DNA of 64,000 nt from Panicum virgatum (GCF_016808335.1 NC_053140.1:31984586-32048585), one strand, 5' to 3'. Counted from the stretch's first letter, positions 11,901 to 22,854 are shown. A program made the numbers and translations. Notes: generated by a model from the letters alone, not told the origin.

Positions 11901-12230
11901 ACGCTACTGCTGCTCAGTTCCTGCCGACACGAGGGAGTTCGTCCAGCGCTACCAGGACTACGAGGACTTCTAGGTGTTCGTCTCCCAGTCGACGTCCCTG
12001 TGGCGCCCTGCTTCAGCTTCGGAGAGCTTTATCGTATTTTGTACTTCGCTTCCGCTGTATCAGACATTTTGTCATTATTGTAATAAACAACATTCGTATT
12101 TCGATTTATTATGTCTTTTTACGTGATATGTGCTATGATATACCGTTCATTCTGTTGTATATACGTGTGACTTGATCCTGGCACGTATATGATTGCTCGG
12201 TTTAAGTTCTTTTATAAACCGGGTGTTACA
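8979..12230 (+). repeat. 5' LTR of element B
   Basis: 3252 bp, TGTAACACCC...GGGTGTTACA. It has an AT-rich start, then a GC-rich gene-like block (about 9240-10320) with a telo-box (AAACCCTAG, 9645-9653) and splice-like signals: CGCCG|GTGAGC near 9692, CTCGCAG|GAC near 9768, CA|GTAAGA near 9908. The two coding-like exons follow, then a 3'UTR-like tail with AATAAA near 12082. Long antisense frames over the GC-rich block are not supported. Confidence 0.93.
10781..11973 (+). CDS. Putative spliced ORF inside 5' LTR of element B
   Basis: Exon 10781-10870 (90 nt) follows GTGAGTAG and reads DVDPSEEPQYQYQEQ..., ending one base into a codon. The donor is GC type (GCAAGT at 10871). The acceptor CTCAG at 11917 opens exon 11918-11973 (56 nt), ending YQDYEDF then TAG, followed by a tail with AATAAA. 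Compared with A, changes in the 90-nt exon fall often at third positions (CTA/CTG, TCT/TCG) or are conservative (GAC/GAG), and no indels occur. That is a coding-like pattern. The upstream start is not identified: the best candidate leader exon has an in-frame stop in this copy. Function unknown. Confidence 0.48.
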
Positions 12231-12233
12231 GAG

Positions 12234-12245
12234 TGGTATCAGAGC
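12234..12245 (+). other. Primer binding site, element B (initiator-Met type)
   Basis: TGGTATCAGAGC, 3 nt after the 5' LTR end, is a perfect match to the usual plant initiator-Met primer site. Confidence 0.95.
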
Positions 12246-12799
12246 CATATCGACTGTAGGACGAAGCCTAGATAGAACTGGTCGAGTTTTAGGACTTCTT
12301 CTCACCAATCCTTGTCTGCTGAAACTATTTTACTATTATACCCCTTGACTTCTATGACTTTTACCTTTCTTCCCTTGATTTCTCTCTCTGAAGAATAGTT
12401 TTCGTAGATTTTGGCCTGAATCAGTCCTCTGACCACCATGAGTTAGCTAGGTGACCTTTTTATAATAACACGATAGCATGTTCTGCGACGCGTTGTGTTA
12501 GTCGAGTCTTTTGCTAAACTCGGCTAAGTCGTGAAAATTGTCTGCTTGTTATTATGCTACATGTTTGATTTGGATTTTTGAATGATTGCATAGCTTAGTA
12601 GCTTAAATTTGTTTAAAGAAAATCACTCAGATGTTAAAGTTAACTAATTAATAAAATGAGTTAGATCGTTGGGGGTAAAACAGTCAACTCTATCCTGTCT
12701 ACTTTATCATGGCTGAGTCTTTTTCCGCAAAGAGTTATCATATCCATCTGAGTTTATTCCTGCAATATCCTTACTCGTGAAATCTTTTGTTCAAATCAG
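12246..12799 (+). other. 5' leader of element B
   Basis: About 550 bp of AT-rich non-coding leader up to the gag ATG, conserved in A, C and D. No separate gene is seen. Confidence 0.75.
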
Positions 12800-13782
12800 A
12801 TGGTGAACACCAGGAGCACCGGTTCCGGTTCTGGCCAGCAGCAGGGTCAGAACAACCAGGGTACTGGGATCCCGATGCCTCTGCCTTTGACTCCGGAGCA
12901 GTACTTCCAGCTCCAGATGCAGATGATGGCTACCCTGAACAACACCGTTCAGGCTCTTCAGCACGCTCACACTCAGCCTCCGCCTCCTCCACCGCCGCAG
13001 CCTCGCGACAGGCGTGCTGAGTTCCTGGGGGGTCACCCGCCGACGTTTTCTCACACGTCCGACCCTCTTCAGGCTGACGACTGGCTCCGTGCAGTGGAGC
13101 GTCAGCTGGACATCGCCCAGTGCGATGACCGTGAGCGCGTCTTGTACGCAGCAGGACAGCTGCGAGGTGCAGCTTTGGACTGGTGGGAGTCCCACCCAGT
13201 TCACGACCGCGAGGCTCTCACTTGGCTCCAGTTCAGGGAGCGTTTCCGCAGCCACAACGTCCCCGCGGGCGTTATGAAGATGAAGCAGAAGGAGTTCCTT
13301 GCACTGAAGCAGGTAATCTTAAATATAATCATTCAGCGTTTTCTTTTGAGCTAATGCCCCTTGTTCTATCCTTATGAATCTTGAGTTAATCTTCCGATAT
13401 CTATCTGTCTTTGTGAATTCAGGGGACTATGTCGGTCACGGAGTATCGTGATCGCTTTCTTCAGCTGGCACGCTACGCCCCTGCCGAGGTTGCGGATGAC
13501 CGCAAGAAGCAGGAGCACTTCATGGAGGGTCTTGAGGACTACCTCCAGTACGCGCTGCTCAACCTCCGCTTCGACGACTTCAACCATCTGGTTGACAGTG
13601 CGCTCAACACTGAGCGTAAGCACTTGGAGATGGAGGACAAGAAGAGGAAGGTTGTCCCCGTTGCTTCCGGCAGCAACACTCGTCCACGACTCCAGCAGCC
13701 TCAGCCGTACCAGCAGCAGTACCGGCCTCCTCAGCAGTACCAGCAGAGGCCACCGCAGCAGTACCCGCCTCGACAGCAGTAG
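12800..13782 (+). pseudogene. Element B gag, spliced, with premature stop
   Basis: Gag is the structural protein of the virus-like particle. Exon 1 (12800-13312, 171 codons) starts MVNTRSTG and holds the [14 protein letters not shown] and WWESHP blocks typical of plant gypsy gag. An intron (13313-13422) follows, then exon 2 from 13423 ([20 protein letters not shown]). Exon 2 stops at TAG 13780-13782, where D has CAG. Beyond that the same frame still encodes the CCHC zinc knuckle ([14 protein letters not shown], from 13903). A C-run one base shorter than in A, C and D near 13945 then throws the frame out of register with pol. The stop and the frameshift make it a pseudogene for Gag and Gag-Pol. 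Confidence 0.85.
13313..13422 (+). other. Intron in gag of element B
   Basis: 110 bp, GTAATC...TTCAG. It is phase 0 between CAG (Q) and GGG (G). It contains in-frame stops, and without it the two gag blocks are contiguous at the family's conserved ...LKQG.MSV.EYRD position. A, C and D carry the same segment; element E does not. Confidence 0.75.
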
Positions 13783-13940
13783 GCAGGTCAGGGCCCGAGG
13801 TTACCGGCACCTCCGGCTCGTGCTCCACCAGCTCCACCGGCACCACAGGCTCCACGTCCGGCAGCTCCTACCGGACAGCAGGCTCAGGGACCTCCTCGCA
13901 CCTGCTTTCACTGCGGCCAGCCGGGGCACTACGCCAACGC

Positions 13941-16900
13941 TTGCCCCGGAAGGCGCAGGCGGGACAGCAGGGGCGCCCAGCTCAGCCCAGGGCGCCAGCA
14001 CAGGGCAGGGTGAACCACGTGACGGCCGAGTCAGCGGTCGAGGCTCCCAACGTGGTTATTGGTACGTTCATGGTTAATTCATATCCAGCTACAGTGCTTT
14101 TTGATACTGGTGCTACGCATTCCTTCATTACTCAGTCTTTTGTCGAGCATCATGGTATTCATACTAGCACATTAAAGAGGTGCCTGTTAGTATCTTCACC
14201 GGGAGGACAGTTGAGGTCTCACACTTACTGCCCGAGAGTCAGTGTTTCTTTGAGGGGAGTAGAGTTCTGTACTGATATGATGGTGCTAGACACCAAGGGC
14301 ATTGATGTCATTCTGGGAATGGAGACTCTGGCCAAGTGGGGAGTTCGGATAGATTGTGCTCAGAGGACAGTCTTGCTATCAGCTTCCAGTGGCCAAGAGG
14401 TTGTTATCAGTGCAGTAGAGCGTTCGGGATTTCTTCATCAGATGGAGGCTAGACCCACGGACGGTATTCGCGTGGTGTCTGAATTCCCGGATGTCTTTCC
14501 GGATGATTTGCCAGGTATGCCGCCTGAACGCGCCATTGAGTTTTGTATTGATCTCTTGCCTGGCACAGCTCCTATTGCAAAGCGGCCCTACCGTATGGCA
14601 CCTATAGAGCATGAAGAAGTAAAGAAGACTATTGATGAGTTGCTAGCCAAGGGCTATATCCGTCGCAGCTTCTCTCCTTGGGCTTTTCCGTTGTTGCTGG
14701 TAGATAAGAAGGATGGCTCGAAGAGGATGTGTGTGGATTATCGTGAGCTGAATGCAGTCACTATCAAGAACAAGCATCCACTGCCCCGTATTGAGGATCT
14801 CTTCGATCTGCTTCGAGGTGCTCGTATATTCTCGAAGATTGATCTTCGTTCGGGCTATTTTCAGCTGAGGATCCGTCCTGGGGATATTCCGAAGACGGCA
14901 TTCACCTGCAAGTACGGGCTATATGAGTATACGGTCATGTCCTTCGGCTTGACTAATGCCCCGGCTTTCTTCATGCATCTGATGAACATGGTTTTCATGG
15001 ATTATCTGGATGTCTTCGTGGTGATTTTCATTGATGATATTCTAATCTTCTCCAAGACAGAAGAAGAGCATGAGGAGCATCTGAGGCTCGTATTGCAGAG
15101 ACTGAGAGAGCATCAGTTGTATGCCAAGTTCAGCAAGTGCGAGTTCTGGATTGACGAGGTTCCATTCCTCGGTCATGTTATCTCTCAGGGAGGCATTGCT
15201 GTTGATCCAAGCAAGGTGAAGGATGTGCTAGAGTGGGAGACACCGCAGACAGTAAAGGAAGTCAGGTCTTTCTTGGGCTTAGCAGGATATTATCGGAGGT
15301 TCATTGAGAATTTCTCCAAGATCGCGAAGCCTTTGACTTCTTTGCTGGAGAAGAATGTGGCTTTTGTATGGACTGATGAGCGTCAGATGGCCTTTGATGA
15401 GCTGAAGAAGAGGTTGACTACGGCGCCAGTCCTGACTCTGCCAGACCAGACGAAGAGGTTCACGGTATATTGTGATGCTTCGAAGGATGGTCTTGGGTGT
15501 GTTCTGATGCAGGAAGGCAGAGTGATAGCTTATGCTTCACGGCAGTTACGTCGGCATGAGCTGAATTATCCTACTCATGATCTTGAGTTAGCCGCAGTTG
15601 TGCATGCTCTGAAGATTTGGAGGCATTACTTGTATGGGCAGCGGTGTGATATCTACACTGATCACAAGAGCCTCAAGTACATTTTCACGCAGAATGAGCT
15701 GAACATGCGGCAGAGAAGATGGCTAGAGTTGGTCAAGGACTATGACCTGGAGATTCACTATCATCCGGGCAAGGCCAATGTTGTAGCAGATGCTTTGAGC
15801 AGAAGAAGTTATGTCAACATGGCCGTGGCTTTCCAGATGCCTCCAGAGTTATGCGAGGAGTTCGAGCAGTTGAGTCTGGGCTTCTTGCATCATACTTCCA
15901 GTGCAGCATTTGAGGCAGTACCGACTCTAGAGTCAGAGATCAGGCAGCATCAGAAAGATGATGAGAAGCTGCAGGAGATTCGTGAGTTGCTCAAGAATGG
16001 CAAGGCTCCTCATTTTAGAGAGGATGATCAGGGTACCTTGTGGTACAAGAACCGGATCTGTGTGCCAGATGTGAAGGATCTTCGGAAGTTGATTCTGAGT
16101 GAGGCCTATGATACAGCTTACTCTATTCATCCAGGCAGCACGAAGATGTATTATGATCTGAAGGAACGTTTCTGGTGGTATGGGATGAAGCGTTCAGTGG
16201 CAGAGTACGTGGCTATTTGTGACACCTGTCAGCGTGTCAAGGCTGAGCACCAGAGGCCAGCAGGTCTGTTACAGCCGCTGAAGATTCCAGAGTGGAAATG
16301 GGAGGAGATCACTATGGACTTCATTGTTGGATTGCCTCGTACTCAGAAAGGGTACAACTCCATTTGGGTAGTAGTGGATCGACTGACGAAAGTTGCTCAC
16401 TTCATTCCAGTGAACACTACTTACTCCGGTGCTAGACTTGCAGAGTTGTACATCTCTCGGATTGTCTGCTTGCATGGTGTGCCCAAGAAGATCATATCTG
16501 ACAGAGGGTCTCAGTTCACTTCTCAGTTCTGGGAGCAGCTTCATGATTCGTTGGATACGAAGCTGCGCTTCAGTACGGCTTATCACCCTCAGACCGATGG
16601 GCAGACAGAGAGAACCAACCAAGTGTTGGAGGATATGCTGAGAGCTTGTGCTATTCAGTATGGTACTAGTTGGGATAAGTGCCTGTCATTTGCTGAGTTC
16701 TCATATAACAACAGCTATCAGGCCAGTCTAAAGAAGTCTCCCTTTGAGGCATTGTATGGCAGAAAGTGCAGGACTCCTCTCTATTGGGATCAGATCGGTG
16801 AGAAGCAGCTCTTTGGTCCTGAGATCATAGATGATGCAGAGCAGATGGTTCAGGCTGTGCGAGAAAATCTGAGGATTGCACAGAGCAGGCAGAAGAGCTA

Positions 16901-17366
16901 TGCTGATGGCAAACGGAGAGACCTGACTTTCAGTGTTGGTGATTATGTGTATCTGAAGGTATCTCCGATGAGAGGAATCCGCAGATTTAATGTCAAAGGA
17001 AAGTTAGCACCTCGGTATGTGGGGCCATTCAAGGTGCTAGAGCGGAAAGGCGAAGTTGCTTATCGCCTGGAGTTACCTCTCAGCCTCTCAGGACTTCATG
17101 ATGTTTTCCATATATCTCAGCTGAAGAGATGTCTGCGAGTACCCGAGGAGCAGGCACCCCTGGATGGAGTAGATGTCCAGGAGGATCTGACTTATACTGA
17201 GCATCCGGTGAAGATTCTGGAGACGTCAGAGAGGGTTACTCGGAACAAGCGCATCAAGATGTGCAGAGTTCAGTGGAGTCATCACAGTGAAGCTGAGGCT
17301 ACTTGGGAGCGAGAAGATGAGTTGAAGAAGACCTATCCAGATCTCTTTGCTAGCCAGCCCAGCTAA
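13941..17366 (+). CDS. Element B pol: protease, reverse transcriptase, RNase H, integrase, chromodomain
   Basis: Open frame of 1141 codons. The first dozen residues are the gag tail and a true independent start is unlikely; pol is normally made as part of Gag-Pol. Domains by residue: protease DTGATHS near 55; reverse transcriptase about 200-430 with the catalytic FIDDIL near 365; RNase H YCDAS near 512; integrase zinc finger H..H..CDTC about 730-762; catalytic triad D793, D854, E890 with the D-35-E spacing; C-terminal chromodomain about 1080-1135 ([13 protein letters not shown]...[10 protein letters not shown]). The chromodomain is known in chromoviruses to guide integration to particular chromatin. 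No break is seen inside this frame. It ends at TAA 17364-17366, overlapping a hairpin. Confidence 0.93.
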   Translation: MPRKAQAGQQGRPAQPRAPAQGRVNHVTAESAVEAPNVVIGTFMVNSYPATVLFDTGATHSFITQSFVEHHGIHTSTLKRCLLVSSPGGQLRSHTYCPRVSVSLRGVEFCTDMMVLDTKGIDVILGMETLAKWGVRIDCAQRTVLLSASSGQEVVISAVERSGFLHQMEARPTDGIRVVSEFPDVFPDDLPGMPPERAIEFCIDLLPGTAPIAKRPYRMAPIEHEEVKKTIDELLAKGYIRRSFSPWAFPLLLVDKKDGSKRMCVDYRELNAVTIKNKHPLPRIEDLFDLLRGARIFSKIDLRSGYFQLRIRPGDIPKTAFTCKYGLYEYTVMSFGLTNAPAFFMHLMNMVFMDYLDVFVVIFIDDILIFSKTEEEHEEHLRLVLQRLREHQLYAKFSKCEFWIDEVPFLGHVISQGGIAVDPSKVKDVLEWETPQTVKEVRSFLGLAGYYRRFIENFSKIAKPLTSLLEKNVAFVWTDERQMAFDELKKRLTTAPVLTLPDQTKRFTVYCDASKDGLGCVLMQEGRVIAYASRQLRRHELNYPTHDLELAAVVHALKIWRHYLYGQRCDIYTDHKSLKYIFTQNELNMRQRRWLELVKDYDLEIHYHPGKANVVADALSRRSYVNMAVAFQMPPELCEEFEQLSLGFLHHTSSAAFEAVPTLESEIRQHQKDDEKLQEIRELLKNGKAPHFREDDQGTLWYKNRICVPDVKDLRKLILSEAYDTAYSIHPGSTKMYYDLKERFWWYGMKRSVAEYVAICDTCQRVKAEHQRPAGLLQPLKIPEWKWEEITMDFIVGLPRTQKGYNSIWVVVDRLTKVAHFIPVNTTYSGARLAELYISRIVCLHGVPKKIISDRGSQFTSQFWEQLHDSLDTKLRFSTAYHPQTDGQTERTNQVLEDMLRACAIQYGTSWDKCLSFAEFSYNNSYQASLKKSPFEALYGRKCRTPLYWDQIGEKQLFGPEIIDDAEQMVQAVRENLRIAQSRQKSYADGKRRDLTFSVGDYVYLKVSPMRGIRRFNVKGKLAPRYVGPFKVLERKGEVAYRLELPLSLSGLHDVFHISQLKRCLRVPEEQAPLDGVDVQEDLTYTEHPVKILETSERVTRNKRIKMCRVQWSHHSEAEATWEREDELKKTYPDLFASQPS

Positions 17367-17383
17367 ATCTCGGGACGAGATTT
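17365..17383 (+). other. Hairpin overlapping pol stop codon, element B
   Basis: AAATCTCG, loop GGA, CGAGATTT: a perfect 8-bp stem whose 5' arm begins inside the TAA stop. It sits just upstream of the polypurine tract. Similar hairpins occur in C, D and E. Confidence 0.7.
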
Positions 17384-17387
17384 CTTT

Positions 17388-17401
17388 AAGGGGGTAGGGT
17401 C
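17388..17401 (+). other. Polypurine tract, element B
   Basis: AAGGGGGTAGGGTC immediately precedes the 3' LTR, the expected plus-strand primer position. Confidence 0.88.
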
Positions 17402-20400
17402 TGTAACACCCTGATTTAAATTTCAGCATTTTTTAATAAATTAAATTGGCTTTATTTAATTTTCTAAGGTTTATAGTGTTTAGTTGGCATTTAATCTAAT
17501 TTTTGTTCCTTAATTAATTAAAATTTATCCTAGGTTTAAATTTTTGGTTGCATTCATGCTGGTGCATAATTTTATTTGAGTGTGGTTTGAATTCAAATTC
17601 AAATTTGAATTCAAACTTTGTTTGAATTAGAAATAGAAAAGGAGAAGAGTAGGAAAAAGAAAACCCAAGACCCAGCCCAACCCCAAGGTCTGGCCCAACC
17701 CACTCCCCTCCTTCTCCCCCGCTCGGCCCAGTCCTGCGTCACGCTCTTGGCCCAGCTTCGCACGGCCCGCCCTGCGGCCTGCCTCCGCCTCGGCCCAGCT
17801 CGCTCCCGAGCCCAAGCCAGCGCCTCAGCCAGCCCGCGCTCTCTCTCCCTCACGCGCAGCCAGCACACGCGCCGGCCTGCTCCCCTGGCTCCCTGCGCGC
17901 CGACCCCACCAGTCAGCTCTGCCTCCCCCGTTTTCCCCGCGCTGCAACGGCCGCGCCGCAATCCCCGCCGGGATCACGACGGGCGCGCACCCCCAAGATC
18001 CCCGCCGGCCCCCCCTTTAATTGGCCCGCATCTCTGCGCCCACACCTCGCCTCGCAATCGCCGCCATAAACCCTAGCGCCGCCTCCATCTAGCTCCGCCG
18101 TGCTCCTCCACGCCGGTGAGCCCCTGTTCCGCTTCAATTCGTCACCTCCGGTGACCACCGGACTAATTCGGCTTTGGACCTCCCTCGCAGGACCCGCACG
18201 GACCCCCTCCGGCAGATCCAGCGCCTGGAGCACCCCCGTACCGGCCCCGCCACCGAGCTCTGCTCCCGCCTCGCCGCCGGTCAGCATCGCCGTCGACGCT
18301 GCGCTCCTTCTCCGGCCAAGCTGAACCCTCAGTAAGAACCAGTGCCCCTCCCTTGCCCTTTTGCGCCTTTTGCCGTAGCCTGTAGCCCTTGGCGTCGCCC
18401 AGCGCACTCGCGCCGGCGAGCCTCCGCCGCGCTGACCCGCCATCGCCGGTGCGCCCTCCGCCACAGACCTCCCCGAGTCCAGTAAAGGCCACGGGTGGAT
18501 CACGCATAACGCGTAGATCCTCCCCGACCCAAGCCCGCTCGGTTTTGACCCCCGGAACGCCGGATTGGGCGTCTCCGGCGAGCCGCCGCCGCGGAAAACC
18601 GAGCTCCGGTGGCGTTCCGCCGCCGCCGTCGCCCGCGAGGCACTCTGGCCGTCCGATCCGAAACCGACGCTCCAGATTAGATCGTAGGTTGATCAAATCC
18701 AAACCGCCAGATCTGAATCCTGCGGTCGAGATCTGTAGATAACGGTTCGGCCCGCTCTTTTGCTAAAGAGCCCCCCAGCTTGCTTGAAATAAACCCGCCG
18801 TCCTAGCCTGCTCAAGAATATTTCTAACCAGGCCCAGTTTTTAGCTTTTAGGCCCCTGGCTTTCCTGGTTTTTGTACCCGCAGTCCAGACAGGTAGTTTT
18901 TGCGAGTTAGACCTTAGAGCTACCCAGTAATTACGGTTCAGTCCCTGGTTTTTGTAGAAAACCCCCTGAAACTTCAGTTTTCTTACAAATAAGCCCCTGA
19001 ACCTTGTTTTTGGCCTAGTTTATGCGTTTTAGCGTTCTTTATATCCACGCGATCGTTGTAACGCGTAGAACAGTATTAGAGTAGTTTAGTGCGCTGTTTT
19101 TATGTGTTGATGTACTGTTCTTTAGCTTTTTGTTAGAGTTTGCTTGTATGCTTATTGTTGTGCATTGTTTTGGCCATGTGTTCATGAGTAGACGTTGATC
19201 CATCTGAGGAGCCCCAGTACCAGTACCAGGAGCAGCCGTCTTCGGAGCACTTTGAGCAGCAGCAGGAGCAGTACGAGGAAGGCAAGTATAACATGAACAA
19301 CCTATCATCTTAAATTACAATTTCATACTGCATTTTAATACTGTATGCCTTTAAGGATTTCCTAGCCAGTTTATATCCTTTATATATACCTTTGGGTTGC
19401 ATTTTGGTTAGATGTGCTAGGTTGCTGCGCTATAACACACTCTGGTCCTTTTTAATTAAATTGATTAATGTTTTACTTGAACTTAATTCTGAGAGTGGCA
19501 CTCTGTGTGGCTTGAGTGGCTCACTTCTCGTTAAAAGATGTTTTTTTAGAAACATGGTTAGGGGGCCAGCACGGTGCTTACTGCCTGGTTGGCCACTCTC
19601 CATAAGGACCGGTTCATAGAGCGACAACCTGGGACAACAGCGCTACCACAAGGCTAGAATGGGATAGACTTGGCGTAATAACTAGATCTTTTTGGTTTGG
19701 AGTAACTTACCTGCGGGGCAAGAGTAGTAAGCTTCAATGGTCCCTGCTCCTCCGGCTTGGTCTGTGCTTGGATTGCGCTCCTGTGCTTGTACCCCCGGAG
19801 GTGGGCCCCATCGTCGCCGACCTAACTCTCGCGGTTACGCCTTACCAACGAGATTCTTTTTAAAGGCCTCGTAGTGAGTCGCTGGCCATCTCACCTAAGG
19901 AAGTGTGATGAACAACTGGCGTAGCTCACGACTTGTGGGTAAAGATGTGCAACCTCTGCAGAGTGTAAAACTGGTATACTAGCCGTGCTCACGGTTATGA
20001 GCGGCCCAGATCCTCCTTTTGATTAGTGAAGTTATCTCCTTCCGACGAGGGAGGTGCTTCTCGGGGTTACCTTGGTGGTTTGGTTTTGGTTTGGATCTCA
20101 GTAGTTACATAATTAATTCTGATTAATTACTATGTAACTGGGTTAATGGTAACTCATCAACTCGTAGTAAATAGCTTTAATAAAATTTTGCCAACACTTA
20201 AAAGCTAATGCAGTTGAGTCAGCCAGCCTAGAGCCTCATAGTTTGTGTTATACTTGTTGAGTACAAGTTGTGTACTCACCCTTGCCTCTTCTCTACTTTT
20301 TCCTCTTGGCTACGCTACTGCTGCTCAGTTCCTGCCGACACGAGGGAGTTCGTCCAGCGCTACCAGGACTACGAGGACTTCTAGGTGTTCGTCTCCCAGT

Positions 20401-20641
20401 CGACGTCCCTGTGGCGCCCTGCTTCAGCTTCGGAGAGCTTTATCGTATTTTGTACTTCGCTTCCGCTGTATCAGACATTTTGTCATTATTGTAATAAACA
20501 ACATTCGTATTTCGATTTATTATGTCTTTTTACGTGATATGTGCTATGATATACTGTTCATTCTGTTGTATATACGTGTGACTTGATCCTGGCACGTATA
20601 TGATTGCTCGGTTTAAGTTCTTTTATAAACCGGGTGTTACA
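17402..20641 (+). repeat. 3' LTR of element B
   Basis: 3240 bp. It is nearly identical to the 5' LTR apart from a 12-bp deletion near 19033 and about ten base changes. One change turns a leader ATG (9775 in the 5' LTR) into ACG. Confidence 0.95.
19192..20384 (+). CDS. Putative spliced ORF inside 3' LTR of element B
   Basis: Exons 19192-19281 (90 nt) and 20329-20384 (56 nt), the same layout as in the 5' LTR, with GC donor and AG acceptor kept. One replacement relative to the 5' copy is visible (leucine CTG to proline CCG). Both exons are open, ending YEDF then TAG. In the 3' LTR such a transcript could end at the LTR's own AATAAA without reading into gag. Confidence 0.46.
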
Positions 20642-20646
20642 GAAGA
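20642..20646. repeat. Target-site duplication, right copy, element B (GAAGA)
   Basis: Matches 8974-8978. F's sequence resumes here. Confidence 0.95.
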
Positions 20647-21008
20647 ACAGCCGACCGAGAAGGAGATGGTCCAGGTGGACCTCCTTCTCAAAGAGATCGC
20701 CGGCCGGTAAGCCCAGGGGCTGACGGGCGCCGTGGTGGCCCTATCCTTCAGTAAACGACTGGTGCAGCTGAATCGGGATAGGGTGCACCCCGGCTTTGAG
20801 TACCGGGATCGTCAGGACCCGACCCGGGGGCTGAACCAAAAGGTTCCCCGGGAAGAAGCCGCGAACCGAGTTTCCCGCATGATGCAAGGGCTGATCCGTG
20901 ACCGCGGGTGCCCGAAGACGTACTTCTTGAATCGGCCGACCAGAGCCATAAGACTTCTTGTCTCTTCCCTATTGTTCTACTTTTTGTTCCGAGTTGTTCT
21001 GTTTTAGC
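20642..21008 (+). pseudogene. Unit F, second part: continuation of Transposase_28-like ORF
   Basis: Continues the frame broken at 8978. It reads EQPTEKEMVQVDLLLKEIAGR, then meets TAA at 20708-20710. The same frame goes on past the stop with family-typical sequence (GLTGAVVALSF, HPGFEYRDRQDPTR). The exon probably ends near 20950, before an AT-rich intron-like stretch. The in-frame stop marks decay. Confidence 0.62.
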
Positions 21009-21099
21009 CTTAGAGTCGTTTCTACCCTACTTCTTCGTATGCAGGGCACGCATTGGGTGCTAACCAACTCGGAATGCCTTAGTGAATGCAGGAGAAAGT

Positions 21100-22854
21100 T
21101 CTGTAGTTCTGGTCTCCCGCTCTCCTGCCAGAGGGGGATGCGGGGAAGGACGCCGCCGCCCCAGCCGATCTGAAGAAGCCGGAAGCAGCAGATCTGGAGG
21201 TGTCGTCCGACTCGTCCATTGGAGATGGGTCGGATATTGAAGTTGTAGGTGTCAGCGCCCCTCTGGCCGCACCAAGGCGGAGGAGGTGTGCCGTCAGGAA
21301 GATCCCGGCCTCCAAGGCTGGCTTGGGTAGTGCCCTACCCAAGGGAGGCTCTATCGCTGCCTCTAGGTCGGGGAGTGAAGAGCTGGGGGCAGAGGACACC
21401 CCAGAATTGTCAGGAGAAGGCGCCGGCGCTGACGCCGGGCGCGGTGAAGGGGAAACAGCTACTGGGCTGGCGCGCATTGGAGGGATCAGATCTCCTCCGC
21501 TCGTGCCCCGACTGCAGCCACCCACTGTGCCGCTGGGGCTATCTTTCACCGCTCGCCAGAGCGCAGGGTAAGTGAAGTCTGCATGTACAATCCCTTGTCA
21601 TTTTGGATCACGATTTGTGTCTTGATGATGCGCAATTTTTTGCTTCTCAGGAAGAGGAAGGCGGAGGAGTCTGCTAATGAGGCCCGCCGGGCTGAGGCGG
21701 CTAGCTCCGATCCATCAGTGGAGAGCTCGCCGCGGTCCCGCGCTCGCCAAGAGGTGACGCCGGGCGAGGCGGAGGCGGAGGACAGATGGGGGTGGCAGGG
21801 GTGCCACATGTGCCGCCGTCGCCTCTGCCGCAAGAGACCCTGAGCCGGGAGTTGTTCCCTGCTCGTCAGGGCCCTGTTCTGCCCGGGGTCCTTGTGGTGG
21901 AGGAGTAGGAGGCCGATGGTCATGAGTTGGCCAGGTTGGCGGAGGAGCTCTAGGCCGCTGCGTGCCGTACGGCGGAATCGGCCGAGGTAGGCTGACATCC
22001 CTTGCCTGTGTAGTTGTTCGTGTTGTACTGAATTTTGAGTTGATTGCCCTATTCTTGTTAGGCACTAGCCGGCCTGAGCCAGCAGCCCGCCGAGAGGATG
22101 CAAGGGGCGCCGGCCACGGATGGCCGACTCGAGCAGCTTGAGTCCCGGCTGGCCGAGTTGGAGGCGCAAAACCGCCTGCTGGAGAAGCAGCGAGCGGAGA
22201 TAGAGAAGGCCCTCGCGGACGAGAAACGGGGTAAGAGGCGTACCACACTTTGTGCCGACTCGTTTGTGTTCAAGCTGATCGATACCCTCTCAGGGGTGGA
22301 GAAGGAGGTCCGCACCCTGAATCGCGACCTGATGGCCTGTGAGAAAGCCAACACCGAGCTGCAAAAGGCTCGGGAGGCCGCGGAGGCTAGGGAGGATGCC
22401 ACAGAGGGCAAGCTCCGCCTGGAGCACTAAGCGCGTGAAGGCATAGCTCTGGAACCACTCTGTTGCTTTTCAGAATGAACTCGCTTGGAGTTGAGATGAA
22501 ACCGTGCTAACAGGTGCGGAGGCTCGGCTTGTGGCGGCGGTCGCGGCCCTGGGGCAGCTTACCGGCAAGGTGAGCGCCGTCCTTGCCGCCTTTGAGCCAG
22601 AGGGCACAGCCGTGGCGGAGGAGCTGGACGCACGGCTGGAGGCGGCGCGCGGGCGGCTCGGCGTCTTCGCCAGGTGGGTCGCCGAGGACGCGGCCCTGTA
22701 CACCCTGGGACTCGTGAAGTCCCACTTTCCGGAGGCCGACTTGGAGCTGATGGGTGATGGGATGGCGCCGGAGACCTCGGACCTCGCCTGGGCCGACTCC
22801 CTTGCCGACTCCCGGCCAATCGCAGAGTGCGTGGCGACCGACCTGAACCTGTAA
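21100..22854 (+). pseudogene. Unit F, third part: multi-exon low-complexity and coiled-coil region
   Basis: Several coding-like blocks are separated by short introns with good borders: 21568-21650 (GTAAGT...CTCAG), 21987-22061 (GTAGGC...GTTAG) and 22231-22293 (GTAAGA...CTCAG). The peptides run from acidic (EVSSDSSIGDGSDIEV) through a lysine/arginine patch (RKRKAEESANEARRAE) and a coiled coil (LEQLESRLAELEAQNRLLEK) to a C-terminal block (AAVAALGQLTGKVSAVLAAF). This order fits grass 'gypsy type transposon' ORFs (inference). A TAG near 21906 and frame changes suggest decay. F resumes at 53910 beyond the nested insertions. Confidence 0.55.

Larger units (their letters stand above)
8979..20641 (+). 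mobile_element. Element B: full-length Ty3/gypsy chromovirus-like retrotransposon
   Basis: 11,663 bp with both LTRs (8979-12230 and 17402-20641), PBS, gag with intron, a long open pol frame, hairpin, polypurine tract and a perfect TSD (GAAGA). It is inserted in F's ORF. The LTRs differ by a 12-bp deletion in the 3' LTR (near 19033) and about ten substitutions seen by eye, so the insertion is young. Gag has a nonsense codon and a 1-nt deletion near the gag-pol junction, so it probably could not supply its own Gag-Pol, though it may have been mobilised in trans (inference). Confidence 0.95.

Noticed and set aside
11834..12175. Frames starting MLYLLSTSCVLTL... in every family-1 LTR (also 20245, 25301, 33147, 41769)
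   Set aside because: They cross the putative acceptor in another frame and run through the 3'UTR-like tail with AATAAA; frame and length vary between copies. The frame ending YEDF-stop is better supported.
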